Shown here: positions 36,378 through 44,286 of the stretch, piece after piece
Numbering within the stretch: position 1 is the first letter of the stretch
Layout of the letters: every line of letters begins with the position of its first letter
NCBI GenBank assembly: GCA_036644995.1
Contig: JAVXOZ010000015.1
Coordinates: forward strand, 1 to 48,861
From: Cryptoclostridium sp036644995
GTDB lineage: Bacteria; Bacillota; Dehalobacteriia; UBA7702
DNA: 48,861 nt
Reading direction: 5' to 3'
Position numbers and translations under genes: made by a program
The notes under the pieces: generated by a model
Told to the model about the DNA's origin: nothing
What the model saw: the letters and a program-made list of their open reading frames with translations, nothing else
Database searches by the model: none

Positions 36378-37033
36378 TTATTGAATAGTTAATATCAGTA
36401 ATATTAAAAGATGGGCAGGGTAAAATATATAGAAAAAATACTTCATTCTCCCTGCTTTTGATTCATCATATTTATTTATGAGCAGTAAAGATAATAGGCT
36501 AAAGCTTTGGAATATTAGCCAAAGAATATTTTGCATTACCAATGCTGTTATTATTAATATTGCAAGTTGGGATAATAGAAGCCTTGTTTTTTTATCTTTA
36601 AAATACCAAAAGGAAAATATAATAATTATTCCGTATGCTCCATATTCAATTTGGCAAAGATATGAGATGTAACAAGCAAGTAACACCAATCCAAATTTAA
36701 TCAAATTGTTATTCTTTATCGCTGTATTAAGGGACATTACAGCCAAACCAAGAGCAAACAAAAAGAGTATATTCAGATTGTTATTGTGAAAAAGTAAATT
36801 GTAAATTGGCTGTGAAATAATGGCAGCACTTAAAAGCAGTAAAAAATATTTTAGTTTATTACTTGTGTGATAAAATCCATTTACCAAAGCAAAAGAGAAT
36901 AGGGGATAGGAGATAGGGGATAGGCTAATCTGCCTATAATTTGAAATATGAGGTTGTTCGGGAAAAAAACCTTGCCCACATGGTCAAAGACCATGGCAGC
37001 ACAACCTATGATTTTTAATATATCTATTGTCAT
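36378..37033 (-). pseudogene. traX: TraX family protein, frameshifted by 14-bp duplication
   Basis: TraX-like membrane proteins (relatives acetylate pilin in F-type systems) start with an LKIIG-x-xMV-x-DH block and continue with GRLA-P-x-FxFxLVNGFxHTSN. Here the first frame gives TIDILKIIGCAAMVFDHVGKVFFP...IGRLAYP and then leaves the family. The second frame resumes at FSFALVNGFYHTSNKLKYF and runs to 36378 with further membrane helices. The shift is explained by a 14-bp tandem duplication at 36899-36926; removing one unit restores one open frame. The ATG at 37033 has GGTGAT upstream. Confidence 0.85.
36899..36926. repeat. 14-bp tandem duplication inside traX
   Basis: Unit 1, ATAGGGGATAGGAG (36899-36912), and unit 2, ATAGGGGATAGGCT (36913-36926), agree at 12 of 14 positions, and the extra unit shifts the traX reading frame. 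Confidence 0.85.
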
Positions 37034-37068
37034 AAAATCACCATTTTTTATAAATTGCATGAAATTTA

Positions 37069-37097
37069 TTGACATTGTAAATAATTTGCATTATAAT
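37069..37097 (+). promoter_or_regulatory. Promoter of orphan dinJ gene
   Basis: TTGACA (37069-37074), 17 nt, TATAAT (37092-37097): full consensus sigma-A promoter 33 bp before the start codon. Confidence 0.88.
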
Positions 37098-37129
37098 TTA
37101 GCTATAATCTACGAAAGGAGTTGTTAAAT

Positions 37130-37402
37130 ATGGCTCAAACTAATGTAAATATTCGCATGGATGAGGATTTAAAAAAACAATTTGACGCATTTTGCACCGA
37201 AGTTGGCATGAATATGACTACTGCTTTTTGTGTTTTTGCCAAGACCGCAGTAAGAGAACAGAAAATACCCTTTGAGATTAAAGCTGATATTCCCAATACT
37301 GAAACAATTAAGGCTATGCAAAATGTTTTAACCGGAACAGACATGAGCAAAGCATTTACTTCTGTTAAGGACTTAATGGAGGACTTGAATGCTGAGAATT
37401 AA
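37130..37402 (+). CDS. dinJ: RelB/DinJ-family antitoxin without adjacent toxin
   Basis: A 90-residue antitoxin. Its ribbon-helix-helix N-terminus (AQTNVNIRMDEDLKKQFDAFC) binds the promoter, and the C-terminal part (IPFEIKADIPNTET...SVKDLMEDLNAEN) would wrap a YafQ-type toxin. GAAAGGAG precedes the ATG at 37130. It resembles the second DinJ at 38081 closely in layout, but no toxin gene follows, only a RelBE-type promoter. It may be an orphan left by toxin loss, or may cross-neutralise the YafQ encoded 1 kb away. Confidence 0.9.
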   Translation: MAQTNVNIRMDEDLKKQFDAFCTEVGMNMTTAFCVFAKTAVREQKIPFEIKADIPNTETIKAMQNVLTGTDMSKAFTSVKDLMEDLNAEN

Positions 37403-37432
37403 ATATGAATCATCTTAATTTTGATAACAGCA

Positions 37433-37472
37433 TTGACATTTTGTATGCTATATAGTACAATGTACTATATAG
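37433..37472 (+). promoter_or_regulatory. Promoter with palindromic operator of RelBE-type pair
   Basis: TTGACA (37433-37438), 17 nt, TACAAT (37456-37461). A perfect palindrome, CTATATAGTAC-AAT-GTACTATATAG (37448-37472), covers the -10 box, the expected autoregulatory site of the antitoxin encoded just downstream. Confidence 0.9.
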
Positions 37473-37487
37473 AAAGGGGCTGAGATT

Positions 37488-37709
37488 GTGGCTTTTTCAA
37501 TTAGATTAACAGAAGAAGAAAGAAAATTAGCTGATAGCTATGCAAAAATTCACTCTATTTCCATTGGTGAAGCTTTTAAAAAAGCTTTATTTGAAAAAAT
37601 TGAAGATGAATACGATATAGCTGTTGCTGATGAAGCTTATGACGAGTATGTAAAAAGTGGCAAAAAAAGTACACCTATCACAAAATTGTGGGAGGAACTT
37701 GAGCTATGA
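37488..37709 (+). CDS. RelB-like (DUF6290) antitoxin
   Basis: A 73-residue antitoxin that begins with GTG (GAAAGGGG 8 nt upstream). The N-terminal ribbon-helix-helix is AFSIRLTEEERKLADSYAKIHS, and the C-terminal arm ends SGKKSTPITKLWEELEL, typical of the DUF6290/RelB family paired with RelE/ParE toxins. It overlaps the toxin gene by 4 bp (ATGA-type coupling) and probably binds the palindrome in the promoter. Confidence 0.9.
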   Translation: MAFSIRLTEEERKLADSYAKIHSISIGEAFKKALFEKIEDEYDIAVADEAYDEYVKSGKKSTPITKLWEELEL

Positions 37710-37972
37710 AGTATAGCGTAGAAACAACTTCTAAGTTCGATAAAGAATTTAAAAAGCTTGATAATTACACAAAGCGTATGATTAAGTCATGGATTGATAA
37801 AAATTTGGTTAATTGTGAAAACCCTCGCCAACACGTTAAAGGACTTACATCAAACAGAAAAGGTCAATGGCGATACCTAATAGGTGATTACAGACTAATA
37901 TGCCTTATAGAAGATGATAAACTTATCATTGCAGCCTTAAACATTGGACACCGCAAAGAAATATATAATTAA
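37706..37972 (+). CDS. RelE/ParE-family toxin
   Basis: An 88-residue toxin, probably a ribosome-dependent mRNA endonuclease. Motifs are YSVETTSKFDKEFKKLD at the N-terminus, then HVKGLTSNRKGQWRYLIGDYRLICLIED and ALNIGHRKEIY; the Arg, Tyr and terminal HR-x-x-Y are typical of RelE. It overlaps its antitoxin, so the pair is a complete type II toxin-antitoxin system. Confidence 0.93.
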   Translation: MKYSVETTSKFDKEFKKLDNYTKRMIKSWIDKNLVNCENPRQHVKGLTSNRKGQWRYLIGDYRLICLIEDDKLIIAALNIGHRKEIYN

Positions 37973-38016
37973 CAGCACTTCCATTAATTATTGCTGAAAT
38001 GGAAATATGGTATATT

Positions 38017-38056
38017 GTATATACATATTTATTATTTTATGATACAATGTATATAC
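38017..38056 (+). promoter_or_regulatory. dinJ-yafQ promoter with repeated operator
   Basis: TACAAT (38043-38048) as -10 with TATACA (38020-38025) 17 nt upstream. The palindromic octamer GTATATAC occurs at 38017-38024 and 38049-38056, flanking the promoter core, probably two DinJ sites. Confidence 0.72.
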
Positions 38057-38080
38057 AGATATTGAAAGGAGTTGTTTAAT

Positions 38081-38353
38081 ATGGCACAAACAACAATAAG
38101 TATCAGAATGGATGCTGATGTAAAAAAAAGATTTGACGATTTTTGCTCTGCACTTGGAATGAATACATCCGTTGCTATCAATCTTTTTGTTAAGGCTGCT
38201 TTGCGAGAACAAAGAATCCCCTTTGAGCTTTCCCTTAATGTACCTAATGCTGAAACCGTTGCTGCGATATTAGAGGGAGAGAGAATGCTTAATGACCCAG
38301 ATTCAAAAAAGTTTTCAAGCGTTGAAGAACTGTTTGAGGACTTAAATTCATGA
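38081..38353 (+). CDS. dinJ: DinJ antitoxin
   Basis: A 90-residue ribbon-helix-helix antitoxin (AQTTISIRMDADVKKRFDDFCSALGMNTSVAINLFVKAALREQRIPFEL) with a C-terminal SVEELFEDLNS that contacts YafQ. The ATG at 38081 follows GAAAGGAG. It overlaps yafQ by 4 bp. Its similarity to the orphan antitoxin at 37130 in start context and protein suggests that one arose by duplication. Confidence 0.94.
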   Translation: MAQTTISIRMDADVKKRFDDFCSALGMNTSVAINLFVKAALREQRIPFELSLNVPNAETVAAILEGERMLNDPDSKKFSSVEELFEDLNS

Positions 38354-38628
38354 TACAGTATGAAATACAACGAACATCGCAGTTTAAAAAAGATTTTAAA
38401 TTAGCAGTAAAACGTGGAAATGATGTGTCTTTACTTTTTAATGTTATTCATTTATTGTCAAGAGGTGAGAATTTTTCGGAAGAGTATAAAGACCATTCTT
38501 TAAGTGGGAATTATTTTGGTTATCGGGAATGCCATATTCAACCTGATTGGTTGCTGGTATATAAAAGAACTGAAAATTTATTAGTTCTGAGTTTATATCG
38601 CACCGGCACACATAGTGACCTGTTTTAA
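38350..38628 (+). CDS. yafQ: YafQ-type mRNA endonuclease toxin
   Basis: A 92-residue RelE-superfamily toxin that cleaves mRNA at the ribosome. It has YEIQRTSQFKKDFKLAVKRG, LSGNYFGYRECHIQPDWLLVYKR with the catalytic His and Asp, and LYRTGTHSDLF at the end (conserved TGTHSxLF). With DinJ it forms a complete, autoregulated toxin-antitoxin pair. Confidence 0.95.
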   Translation: MIQYEIQRTSQFKKDFKLAVKRGNDVSLLFNVIHLLSRGENFSEEYKDHSLSGNYFGYRECHIQPDWLLVYKRTENLLVLSLYRTGTHSDLF

Positions 38629-38655
38629 ATTCTTAAAATATCATATCAATAAACA

Positions 38656-38686
38656 AATGCTCCCCTGTGATTTATAGGGGAGCATT
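38656..38686. terminator. Bidirectional terminator between yafQ and surface gene
   Basis: An 11-bp stem, AATGCTCCCCT (38656-38666) with AGGGGAGCATT (38676-38686), in the gap between two convergent genes. T-rich flanks are weak, but position and stem strength support termination from either side. Confidence 0.8.
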
Positions 38687-38700
38687 GCTATATCAATTTG

Positions 38701-40116
38701 TTATCTTGTTAAGTCTGTGGGGTGAGCCGGGGTTACGCTCCAATCATCATATAAATCACCACTTATTGTAGTGGTGTCGGAGCAGGTTAATTTAAGTTCA
38801 CCTGCTGGGGTGTAGGCTGCAAAATATTTAGTATAAATTCTGTATTCTCCATCGGGATACCAAAGTGGCACAAAATGCACTCGTTTATCATTGGATAAAG
38901 CGTTGATATTCTCACCGAAAGTGAAATCGGAAATAGCACCTGTCCAGTTATATTTTACATCTAAAACCCTGTCATAGTCCTTGTATAGATATTCGGGAAA
39001 AAGGACTTCTCCTTGTCCTGCTGAGGTCACAGCATCGGTGGGAGCATCGGAAATAATATAAGTATTACCCTCTAAGCCGATGCCATATCCGCTTTTCATA
39101 TTGTCACCTTCCGCAGTTGGTACTGTGCTATGGGGTGCTATTTTTACCGTTCCAACCAATGATGCGGTATATGTCTTTTCTGTAAAGTTATTATTTTCAT
39201 AAATCCATTCCTTCCAACTATTCTCGTTTTCGGGAGTGGTGGCAGCAGGTGGAATTGGATTAAAACTAAGAGGTCGTTCATCTTCAGCAGTGGTGTCTGG
39301 CGGTGTTATTTCCGCTAAATCTATAATAGTGATATTGATAGTGGTAGTAGCCGTGGCACCATTGGCTTCAAAAATTAATTTAGCTGTCATTTTTTGTGGC
39401 TTATTAGGGGTAGTCCATTTGCTCCAGACCAGCTGCTCTTTTCCTCCGGGGCACATTGCATCTTTAACGCAAAGCTCATGTTTTTCTCCTGCATCATTGA
39501 TAAAGTTAAAAAATACTTTTGCCTTAACATCGGGTAAGATATCCTTATTTGATGTTATATTAGCAGGTGTAACTACCTCGGTATTAGTGTAATAGGTATA
39601 ATCTTTGGCTGTTATGGCATTATCGGGATAGTAACGACCATTTTCATAGCCTTTCATAATCTTATCAACATTAACCATTTCGTTCATGTATACGTAATGC
39701 CAATCTGTTGTAAATATCTCACCAAAAGCAGGGGAGCCTTGGCTCCAATCTTTACCGATGGGGTCACCTGCACCATCGTCACCAACGATAATGCTCCCAG
39801 TAGTATAATCATGATACCATACTTTTGTATTTTTATTCCACAACCAGCGGAATTGTTTGCCGTTTTCATCAATGCCTATTTAGCCTTTATAGTGTTCTTC
39901 TACCCAATATTCACGATACCATTCACCGGTATCTTTATTCAACCGACAGTGATATGGTTGCATTTTATCATTATCATATCCCCATTTGCCATCATAATGT
40001 GCATTTGCGGATACCGTGGCATTTTTATCGGTTACGGTTTTAGCATCAGCGGTTTTATCTGCTGCCATTGCACCCAAGGAGAACATAGCCATCATAGCCA
40101 TAATAACCGTTAACAT
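38701..40116 (-). pseudogene. Secreted surface protein gene with one in-frame TAA
   Basis: One continuous frame of 472 codons encodes a signal peptide (MLTVIMAMMAMFSLGAMAADK) and a large extracellular protein, broken by a single TAA at 39880-39882 (…VEEHYKG*IGIDENGKQF…). Sequence on both sides is protein-like in the same frame, with aromatic-rich strands (WGYDNDKMQPYH; WLWNKNTKVWYHDY). The C-terminal part is rich in Thr/Pro and beta strands. No sorting motif is visible. No ATG lies upstream of 40116 before a stop. Family unknown; it may be an element-encoded adhesin comparable to conjugation surface proteins. Read-through is possible but unproven. Confidence 0.72.
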
Positions 40117-40244
40117 CCATAATGTTTTTTTATGTTTATACCCAGTATTCTTTCTTTAATATTATCAATCTTTTACCCTGTACTCATACTCTAATTAAAA
40201 TATTTAACCGTTTTACTCCTTCCTCAATCCATGCCAAGATGCAA

Positions 40245-40946
40245 TTAAAGCTCCATATCTTCATCATCATCACGGCTTTGTGTAGGTGTGCTGAAGTGGT
40301 TAGTGACATCTTTTTCAATAGATTGATTCATTTCTTGTGTTCTGAAATCAATGCCATCTATACATTCATCTAAAATGAATTTTGCAATATCTTCAATATT
40401 ATTGGAGGTGTAAAATGATACCAATAAATCTATAAATGCTCTTTGTTTTTCCAGTGGTACACTTATAATGCCACAGCCATTAGCTATCATTATTTGATTG
40501 GCTACCAACATTGAAGTCCTCTTATTACCATCAAGAAACATTTGTTTTCTTACACAATATAACATGAGATTAACAGCTCTTTCCAATGGCTTTTCAATGC
40601 TAAGGACAAAATTTAATTGCTCTTTAATTTCATCTTCATCGGGTAAATCTGGTTGCCAATTTGTACCACCTATTATTTGGTTTACTTTACAAATAAATGA
40701 ATAGTCCATGGGATAATCAATATTATCTAATACAAACATCCATGCGTGTTTAAGATTATTAACAGCAAGGGTGTCTTTAATGGTGTAGCCATCTACGGTC
40801 ATGCCATCACAGATTGTTTCGGTATCGGGATATGTAACTCCAATACCTTCTAAATTTGCACTTTTCCAAATGTAGTCAATAATATTTCGTTTAGCAACAA
40901 AAATATTTTCTTTTTTGGTCATATTCCATTTATTTGTAAAATCCAT
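40245..40946 (-). CDS. Fic protein lacking the catalytic His, with acidic tail
   Basis: A 233-residue Fic-fold protein. The motif region reads RKQMFLDGNKRTSMLVAN; the DGNKRT anion-binding part is intact, but the usual catalytic His (HxFxDGNKR) is Gln. I recall a subfamily with this Q, so it may be an authentic non-AMPylating or altered variant. It starts at ATG 40946 behind GGAGGTG. It ends DVTNHFSTPTQSRDDDEDMEL, a tail closely matching the Fic protein at 41816-42694. Probable effector or toxin of the conjugative element. Confidence 0.85.
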   Translation of the reverse strand: MDFTNKWNMTKKENIFVAKRNIIDYIWKSANLEGIGVTYPDTETICDGMTVDGYTIKDTLAVNNLKHAWMFVLDNIDYPMDYSFICKVNQIIGGTNWQPDLPDEDEIKEQLNFVLSIEKPLERAVNLMLYCVRKQMFLDGNKRTSMLVANQIMIANGCGIISVPLEKQRAFIDLLVSFYTSNNIEDIAKFILDECIDGIDFRTQEMNQSIEKDVTNHFSTPTQSRDDDEDMEL

Positions 40947-40971
40947 ATTGGCTTCACCTCCAAAAATGCAA

Positions 40972-41098
40972 TTAAAGTTCCATATCTTCATATTCACGGC
41001 TTTGTGTGGGTTTATTGGAATGTTCTGTTTCCCGAAACTTTTCAACTTCTTAATATATGTTCTAAAATATTAATATCAGTTTGGGATAAGTTCTTCAT
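40972..41098 (-). pseudogene. HEPN-type gene remnant joined to an acidic tail
   Basis: The start MKNLSQTDINILEHILR (ATG 41098) resembles the N-terminus of HEPN/DUF86 proteins, partners of the upstream MNT nucleotidyltransferase, and overlaps its end as MNT-HEPN pairs usually do. It stops after 18 codons. In another frame, after a TAA, the sequence reads VEKFRETEHSNKPTQSREY then EDMEL and TAA (40972-40974), the same tail as on the Fic proteins. So a HEPN gene with this tail has lost its middle by deletion. Confidence 0.65.
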
Positions 41099-41414
41099 AA
41101 AGTAATTGCTCATCCTTCTGTATTCTATCAAAAAACCTTTTATGTAATGTGTTGTTTTGATTTTCAAGTAAGGCTTGAGTTGTAACAATATCAAGTTGCT
41201 TATTAAGTGCTTCCTCGAGGTCGGAATATAGGCTGCCAAATTCAAATAAATCATGTATTCTCTCGCCATTGATTCTTAAATCAATATCACTATTTTCATT
41301 GGCTTCACCTCTGGCATAAGAGCCGAAAATATAAACTTTGGAAACACCGTGTTTTTTAGCTATTGGTATAACTAATTGTTTAATTTCTTCAATATCATAA
41401 ACTCCATTTTTCAT
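41076..41414 (-). CDS. MNT-type minimal nucleotidyltransferase (copy 1)
   Basis: 112 residues from MKNGVYDIEEIK. The nucleotidyltransferase motif is VYIFGSYARGEANENSDIDLRI (GSxxRGxxxxxSDxDL). In MNT-HEPN systems this protein is the antitoxin that AMPylates the HEPN RNase. Its HEPN partner here is only a remnant. The RBS is weakened (GGATGTG against GGAGGTG in copy 2). The first 40 or so residues are nearly identical at DNA level to copy 2. Confidence 0.85.
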   Translation of the reverse strand: MKNGVYDIEEIKQLVIPIAKKHGVSKVYIFGSYARGEANENSDIDLRINGERIHDLFEFGSLYSDLEEALNKQLDIVTTQALLENQNNTLHKRFFDRIQKDEQLLYEELIPN

Positions 41415-41423
41415 CGGCTTCAC
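41302..41423. repeat. Direct repeat, MNT copy 1 segment
   Basis: About 122 bp nearly identical to 41680-41801, covering the start and active-site region of the two nucleotidyltransferase genes; the copies are 378 bp apart and the later parts of the genes differ. Confidence 0.88.
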
Positions 41424-41462
41424 ATCCAATAATGAGATTTGTGTATGATTGTATTTTCATCT

Positions 41463-41792
41463 TTACTGCTCATAAAGCTTCACCTTATTATTCATTACTT
41501 CATTATAGAAATTCTTTTCAAATTCGCCATCCTTCATTCTTTCCTTGATGGCATTTACGGTAATAAGGTCAACCTGCCGCTGTAAAACATCTTCTAAATC
41601 GCCATATAAACTACCAAGAGCAAACATTCCGATTCTTTTTTTTATATCTACCAATAAATCAATATCGCTTTCGGATATTGCTTCACCTCTGGCATAAGAG
41701 CCGAAAATATAAACTTTGGAAACACCGTGTTTTTTAGCTATTGGTATAACTAATTGTTTGATTTCTTCAATATCATAAACTCCATTTTTCAT
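41463..41792 (-). CDS. MNT-type minimal nucleotidyltransferase (copy 2)
   Basis: 109 residues from the ATG at 41792, which has a perfect GGAGGTG 6 nt upstream. The motif VYIFGSYARGEAISESDIDLLVDI is complete. After residue 55 it differs from copy 1 (GMFALGSLYGDLEDVLQRQVDLIT), so the pair looks like recombination that homogenised the 5' part, or a duplication followed by divergence. No HEPN gene follows. Probably an orphan antitoxin. Confidence 0.87.
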   Translation of the reverse strand: MKNGVYDIEEIKQLVIPIAKKHGVSKVYIFGSYARGEAISESDIDLLVDIKKRIGMFALGSLYGDLEDVLQRQVDLITVNAIKERMKDGEFEKNFYNEVMNNKVKLYEQ

Positions 41793-41801
41793 CGGCTTCA
41801 C
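41680..41801. repeat. Direct repeat, MNT copy 2 segment
   Basis: Partner of the repeat at 41302-41423. It includes the same codons for the GSYARGEA active-site loop, with about one visible mismatch near the middle. Confidence 0.88.
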
Positions 41802-41815
41802 CTCCATTAATACAA

Positions 41816-42694
41816 TTAAAGCTCTTCATCATCACGGCTTTGTGTGGGTGTGCTTAAGTGGTTAGTGACGTCGTTATTGTCATTAAAACATTCTTTTACA
41901 ATTATCTGTGTTGATGAAAGTTCATTGGCTGATTTATAAAGTAGATTTTCAAAAAATGAGTATAGAGGTTTAAAATCAAGCTCAATTTTATTGCTGTAAT
42001 CTGCGTAATTCCCTCGAACCAAGGCATTGCGGAAAAATTTAGATTTATTTTTAAATAAGGTGTTATCCACATTAAAGCCTATGGTATTGAGATATTGTTC
42101 CATAAAAATAGCAGTTGTTCTTGTGTTTCCTTCACCAAAGGGATGAACCTGCCAAATTCGAGCTGTAAACTCTGCAATTCGTTTTATTACCTCATGCTTT
42201 GTTAATCTGCTATATCGAATTTCACGTTCTTCTTCAAAGTCATAAACAAGAGTATCTTTTATTGTAAAATAATTTGCATATTTTACAGTGTTTCCATTTA
42301 AAATTGGTTCAGCTTTTGAAATATTATATGTTCGAAATTCACCGGGATTTTCTAAAATATCTTTAAATAAAAAGCGATGTATTGATTGTAAACCGGTATG
42401 AGCCAAAGGAAATGAACCGCCTTGAAGTAATAAATTTATTCTTGTAGCAACGATATCGGCTTCTTTTTCCCTGTTTTTTTTCTGCTCTACTGTTTCGTTT
42501 TTATAATGGGAATACAATAAGCTTTCGATATTATATAAATCAATTTCCCCTGCAATATTCTCTCGGGATAATTCTTTTAAATATTTAGAAGGTTCAAGAT
42601 TGTCAATGGTTTGTAAACCAAAGGCAATTTCCCAATTATTTTCTTTCTCTGAAGAATTTTGCTGTAAATTGATTTTTTTATATTCATTATCCAT
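41816..42694 (-). CDS. Fic/DOC-family protein with acidic tail
   Basis: A 292-residue Fic enzyme. The catalytic motif is HPFGEGNTRTTAIF, complete with His, and matches the Fic subfamily that resembles host-targeted and Bep-like enzymes (HPFxEGNxRTxxxF). It ends DVTNHLSTPTQSRDDEEL, the tail also seen on the neighbouring Fic protein. No antitoxin is recognisable next to it, and no S/T-x3-E-G/N inhibitory helix was obvious. GGGAG precedes the ATG. Likely effector of the conjugative element. Confidence 0.88.
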   Translation of the reverse strand: MDNEYKKINLQQNSSEKENNWEIAFGLQTIDNLEPSKYLKELSRENIAGEIDLYNIESLLYSHYKNETVEQKKNREKEADIVATRINLLLQGGSFPLAHTGLQSIHRFLFKDILENPGEFRTYNISKAEPILNGNTVKYANYFTIKDTLVYDFEEEREIRYSRLTKHEVIKRIAEFTARIWQVHPFGEGNTRTTAIFMEQYLNTIGFNVDNTLFKNKSKFFRNALVRGNYADYSNKIELDFKPLYSFFENLLYKSANELSSTQIIVKECFNDNNDVTNHLSTPTQSRDDEEL

Positions 42695-42785
42695 ATATAT
42701 TTAACTCCCATTAATATCACGTTTCAAACTTTACTAAATTATATCATATAGCAACCGTTAGCACAATGATAATAGCTGCAATACA

Positions 42786-43619
42786 TTATGCCATATGCAG
42801 AAAATTACAATCGACACCTTGTTCGGGAAGTTCTATACCTTTGGATTTTTCAATATCCCAGCGTTTTTCAAACATTGTACTACTGTCAAATTTAGGATTG
42901 GCAAATTCCATTATTTCTTCTTCGTCAAGACCATGTTTTTGTCCCAGCCGTATCTCTATCATTTGACTGTAATCAAAATCTTTTTTAGCATAAAACTCAA
43001 CTTGTTCATCTTCTAAGCCACAGTCGTAACCTTCACGAATTACAAACATTTGGTTTTCATCAAAGCCTTGAGCTTCAAAATCCAACACCTTAACCGCTAT
43101 ATCATCGTCAATAAAATTCCATCTTTTGTGCCACATTTCATCAGCGGTGAGTAGGGGACTGCTAAAAGTTTCAATCTGTTTGTTATCCATTTCATGCTCA
43201 AAAGCCAATCTTAATTGTCGCATTTGATACCAATGATATTTCTTGTTCATGTAAAACTCCACTTGTTGGTTGGTTAATTCGTTCTTACAGCCCCAGCGTC
43301 CCTCTCTCATTTGTTGTGGGGAAAAATATGGTTCTGCAAAGATTTTTACTTGATTAATGTTTAAGCCAATAAAATAGCTAAAACATAATTCTCCCATTTG
43401 TTTTTCTGTAAATTGGGGATTGGCAAAAACTACAACTTCTTCCATAAGTAATTCGTTTTCTAAGCCCCGTCTTATTCTATCCATTTGTTTGCCGTTATAA
43501 CAGGTATCAGCATAAAGTGCAACTTGTATCGAGGTTAAGTGGTGGTCAAACCCTGTTTGTATCTGAAATAATTGCGGTTCATTAAATGTATCGGTTTTTT
43601 CATAATCAAGATACTTCAT
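42786..43619 (-). CDS. Tandem-repeat protein (QM-x-IR repeats)
   Basis: 277 residues made of about eight degenerate repeats of 30-36 residues, each with the theme QM-x-x-x-R-x-G...-x-x-QV-x-x-[FY]A (for example QMDRIRRGLENELLMEEVVVFA, SQMIEIRLGQKHGLDEEEIMEFA). Such repeats, familiar from Firmicute conjugative-element proteins, should form a helical solenoid for protein binding. The start at 43619 has AGGAGA; a start 11 codons earlier is possible. It is driven by a promoter sharing a 31-bp element with the promoter at 47180. Function unknown. Confidence 0.75.
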   Translation of the reverse strand: MKYLDYEKTDTFNEPQLFQIQTGFDHHLTSIQVALYADTCYNGKQMDRIRRGLENELLMEEVVVFANPQFTEKQMGELCFSYFIGLNINQVKIFAEPYFSPQQMREGRWGCKNELTNQQVEFYMNKKYHWYQMRQLRLAFEHEMDNKQIETFSSPLLTADEMWHKRWNFIDDDIAVKVLDFEAQGFDENQMFVIREGYDCGLEDEQVEFYAKKDFDYSQMIEIRLGQKHGLDEEEIMEFANPKFDSSTMFEKRWDIEKSKGIELPEQGVDCNFLHMA

Positions 43620-43650
43620 ATTTTTTCTCCTTTCCTTTTCTGTTAAATAC

Positions 43651-43694
43651 ATTATAACATATCCCGTTTAACAATGCAACCATTTTTGAGCACA
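43651..43694 (-). promoter_or_regulatory. Shared promoter element, copy A
   Basis: On the - strand TTGCAT, 17 nt, TATAAT (-10 at 43651-43656). A 31-bp block (43664-43694) including the -35 is identical at 47193-47223. Confidence 0.8.
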
Positions 43695-43793
43695 TAATAA
43701 AAAGAATTTTAAAATAAAAAAAAGCAGCGTTATATTTATTGGTTAAAAGATGTAAGGCTCTAACAGCTTTTGCAGATTCATTAAAACTTACAA

Positions 43794-43824
43794 TAAAAAA
43801 CAGCAACCTGTTAAAGTTGCTGTT
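43794..43824 (-). terminator. Terminator of the HicB-like gene
   Basis: On the - strand a 9-bp stem AACAGCAAC/GTTGCTGTT (43816-43824 and 43799-43807) is followed by TTTTTATT, about 20 bp after the HicB-like stop. Confidence 0.88.
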
Positions 43825-43842
43825 GCATTTCATTTTCCATGG

Positions 43843-44286
43843 TTAATCTTGTTTAACCTCTGTGGTTTTATTAAAGCTTTCCTCCACTGCTAACCATATA
43901 CCACGTTCTATAAATTGATTAAGTGATATGCCCTCCATGGCTGCTAACATCACGGCATTGCGATGCAATACTTTTTCCATGCGAATTGTGGTAGTGCCAC
44001 CAAAGGGTTTATCTTCCATGGGTCTTTTAATTTCTCGTTCTGCTAAAAACTGTTGAGCCGCACAGATAAAACTTGCTTTAAGCTGGGTAACGCTGTTTCC
44101 TTCAAAGGTTATTTCTTTATTGGTACCATATATTTCCCCAAGAAAAGTATCTTTTTTGGGGTCATAGTAAAATCCACCCAATACATCCTTATGGCGAAAC
44201 ACATTTTTCATTTCTGCGTTTTTTTCTTTTGGCTCTTTCACTTCTTTTGGTTCTTGGGCTTCTTTAGTTTTTTTCTCTTTTGCCAT
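43843..44286 (-). CDS. HicB-like protein with Lys/Glu-rich N-terminus
   Basis: A 147-residue protein. The first 25 residues are a KE-rich low-complexity repeat (QEPKEVKEPKEK). The middle is a HicB-type fold (FYYDPKKDTFLGEIYGTNKEITFEGNSVTQLKASF) and the end a ribbon-helix-helix/Arc-like segment (LHRNAVMLAAMEGISLNQFIERGI). HicB antitoxins pair with HicA RNases, but no HicA gene is adjacent. In conjugative elements similar orphan HicB proteins act as DNA-binding regulators. Its promoter (-35 TTGCAG 44340-44345, -10 TATACT 44317-44322) shares the AAATGGTTGCA motif of the element's other promoters. Confidence 0.8.
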   Translation of the reverse strand: MAKEKKTKEAQEPKEVKEPKEKNAEMKNVFRHKDVLGGFYYDPKKDTFLGEIYGTNKEITFEGNSVTQLKASFICAAQQFLAEREIKRPMEDKPFGGTTTIRMEKVLHRNAVMLAAMEGISLNQFIERGIWLAVEESFNKTTEVKQD

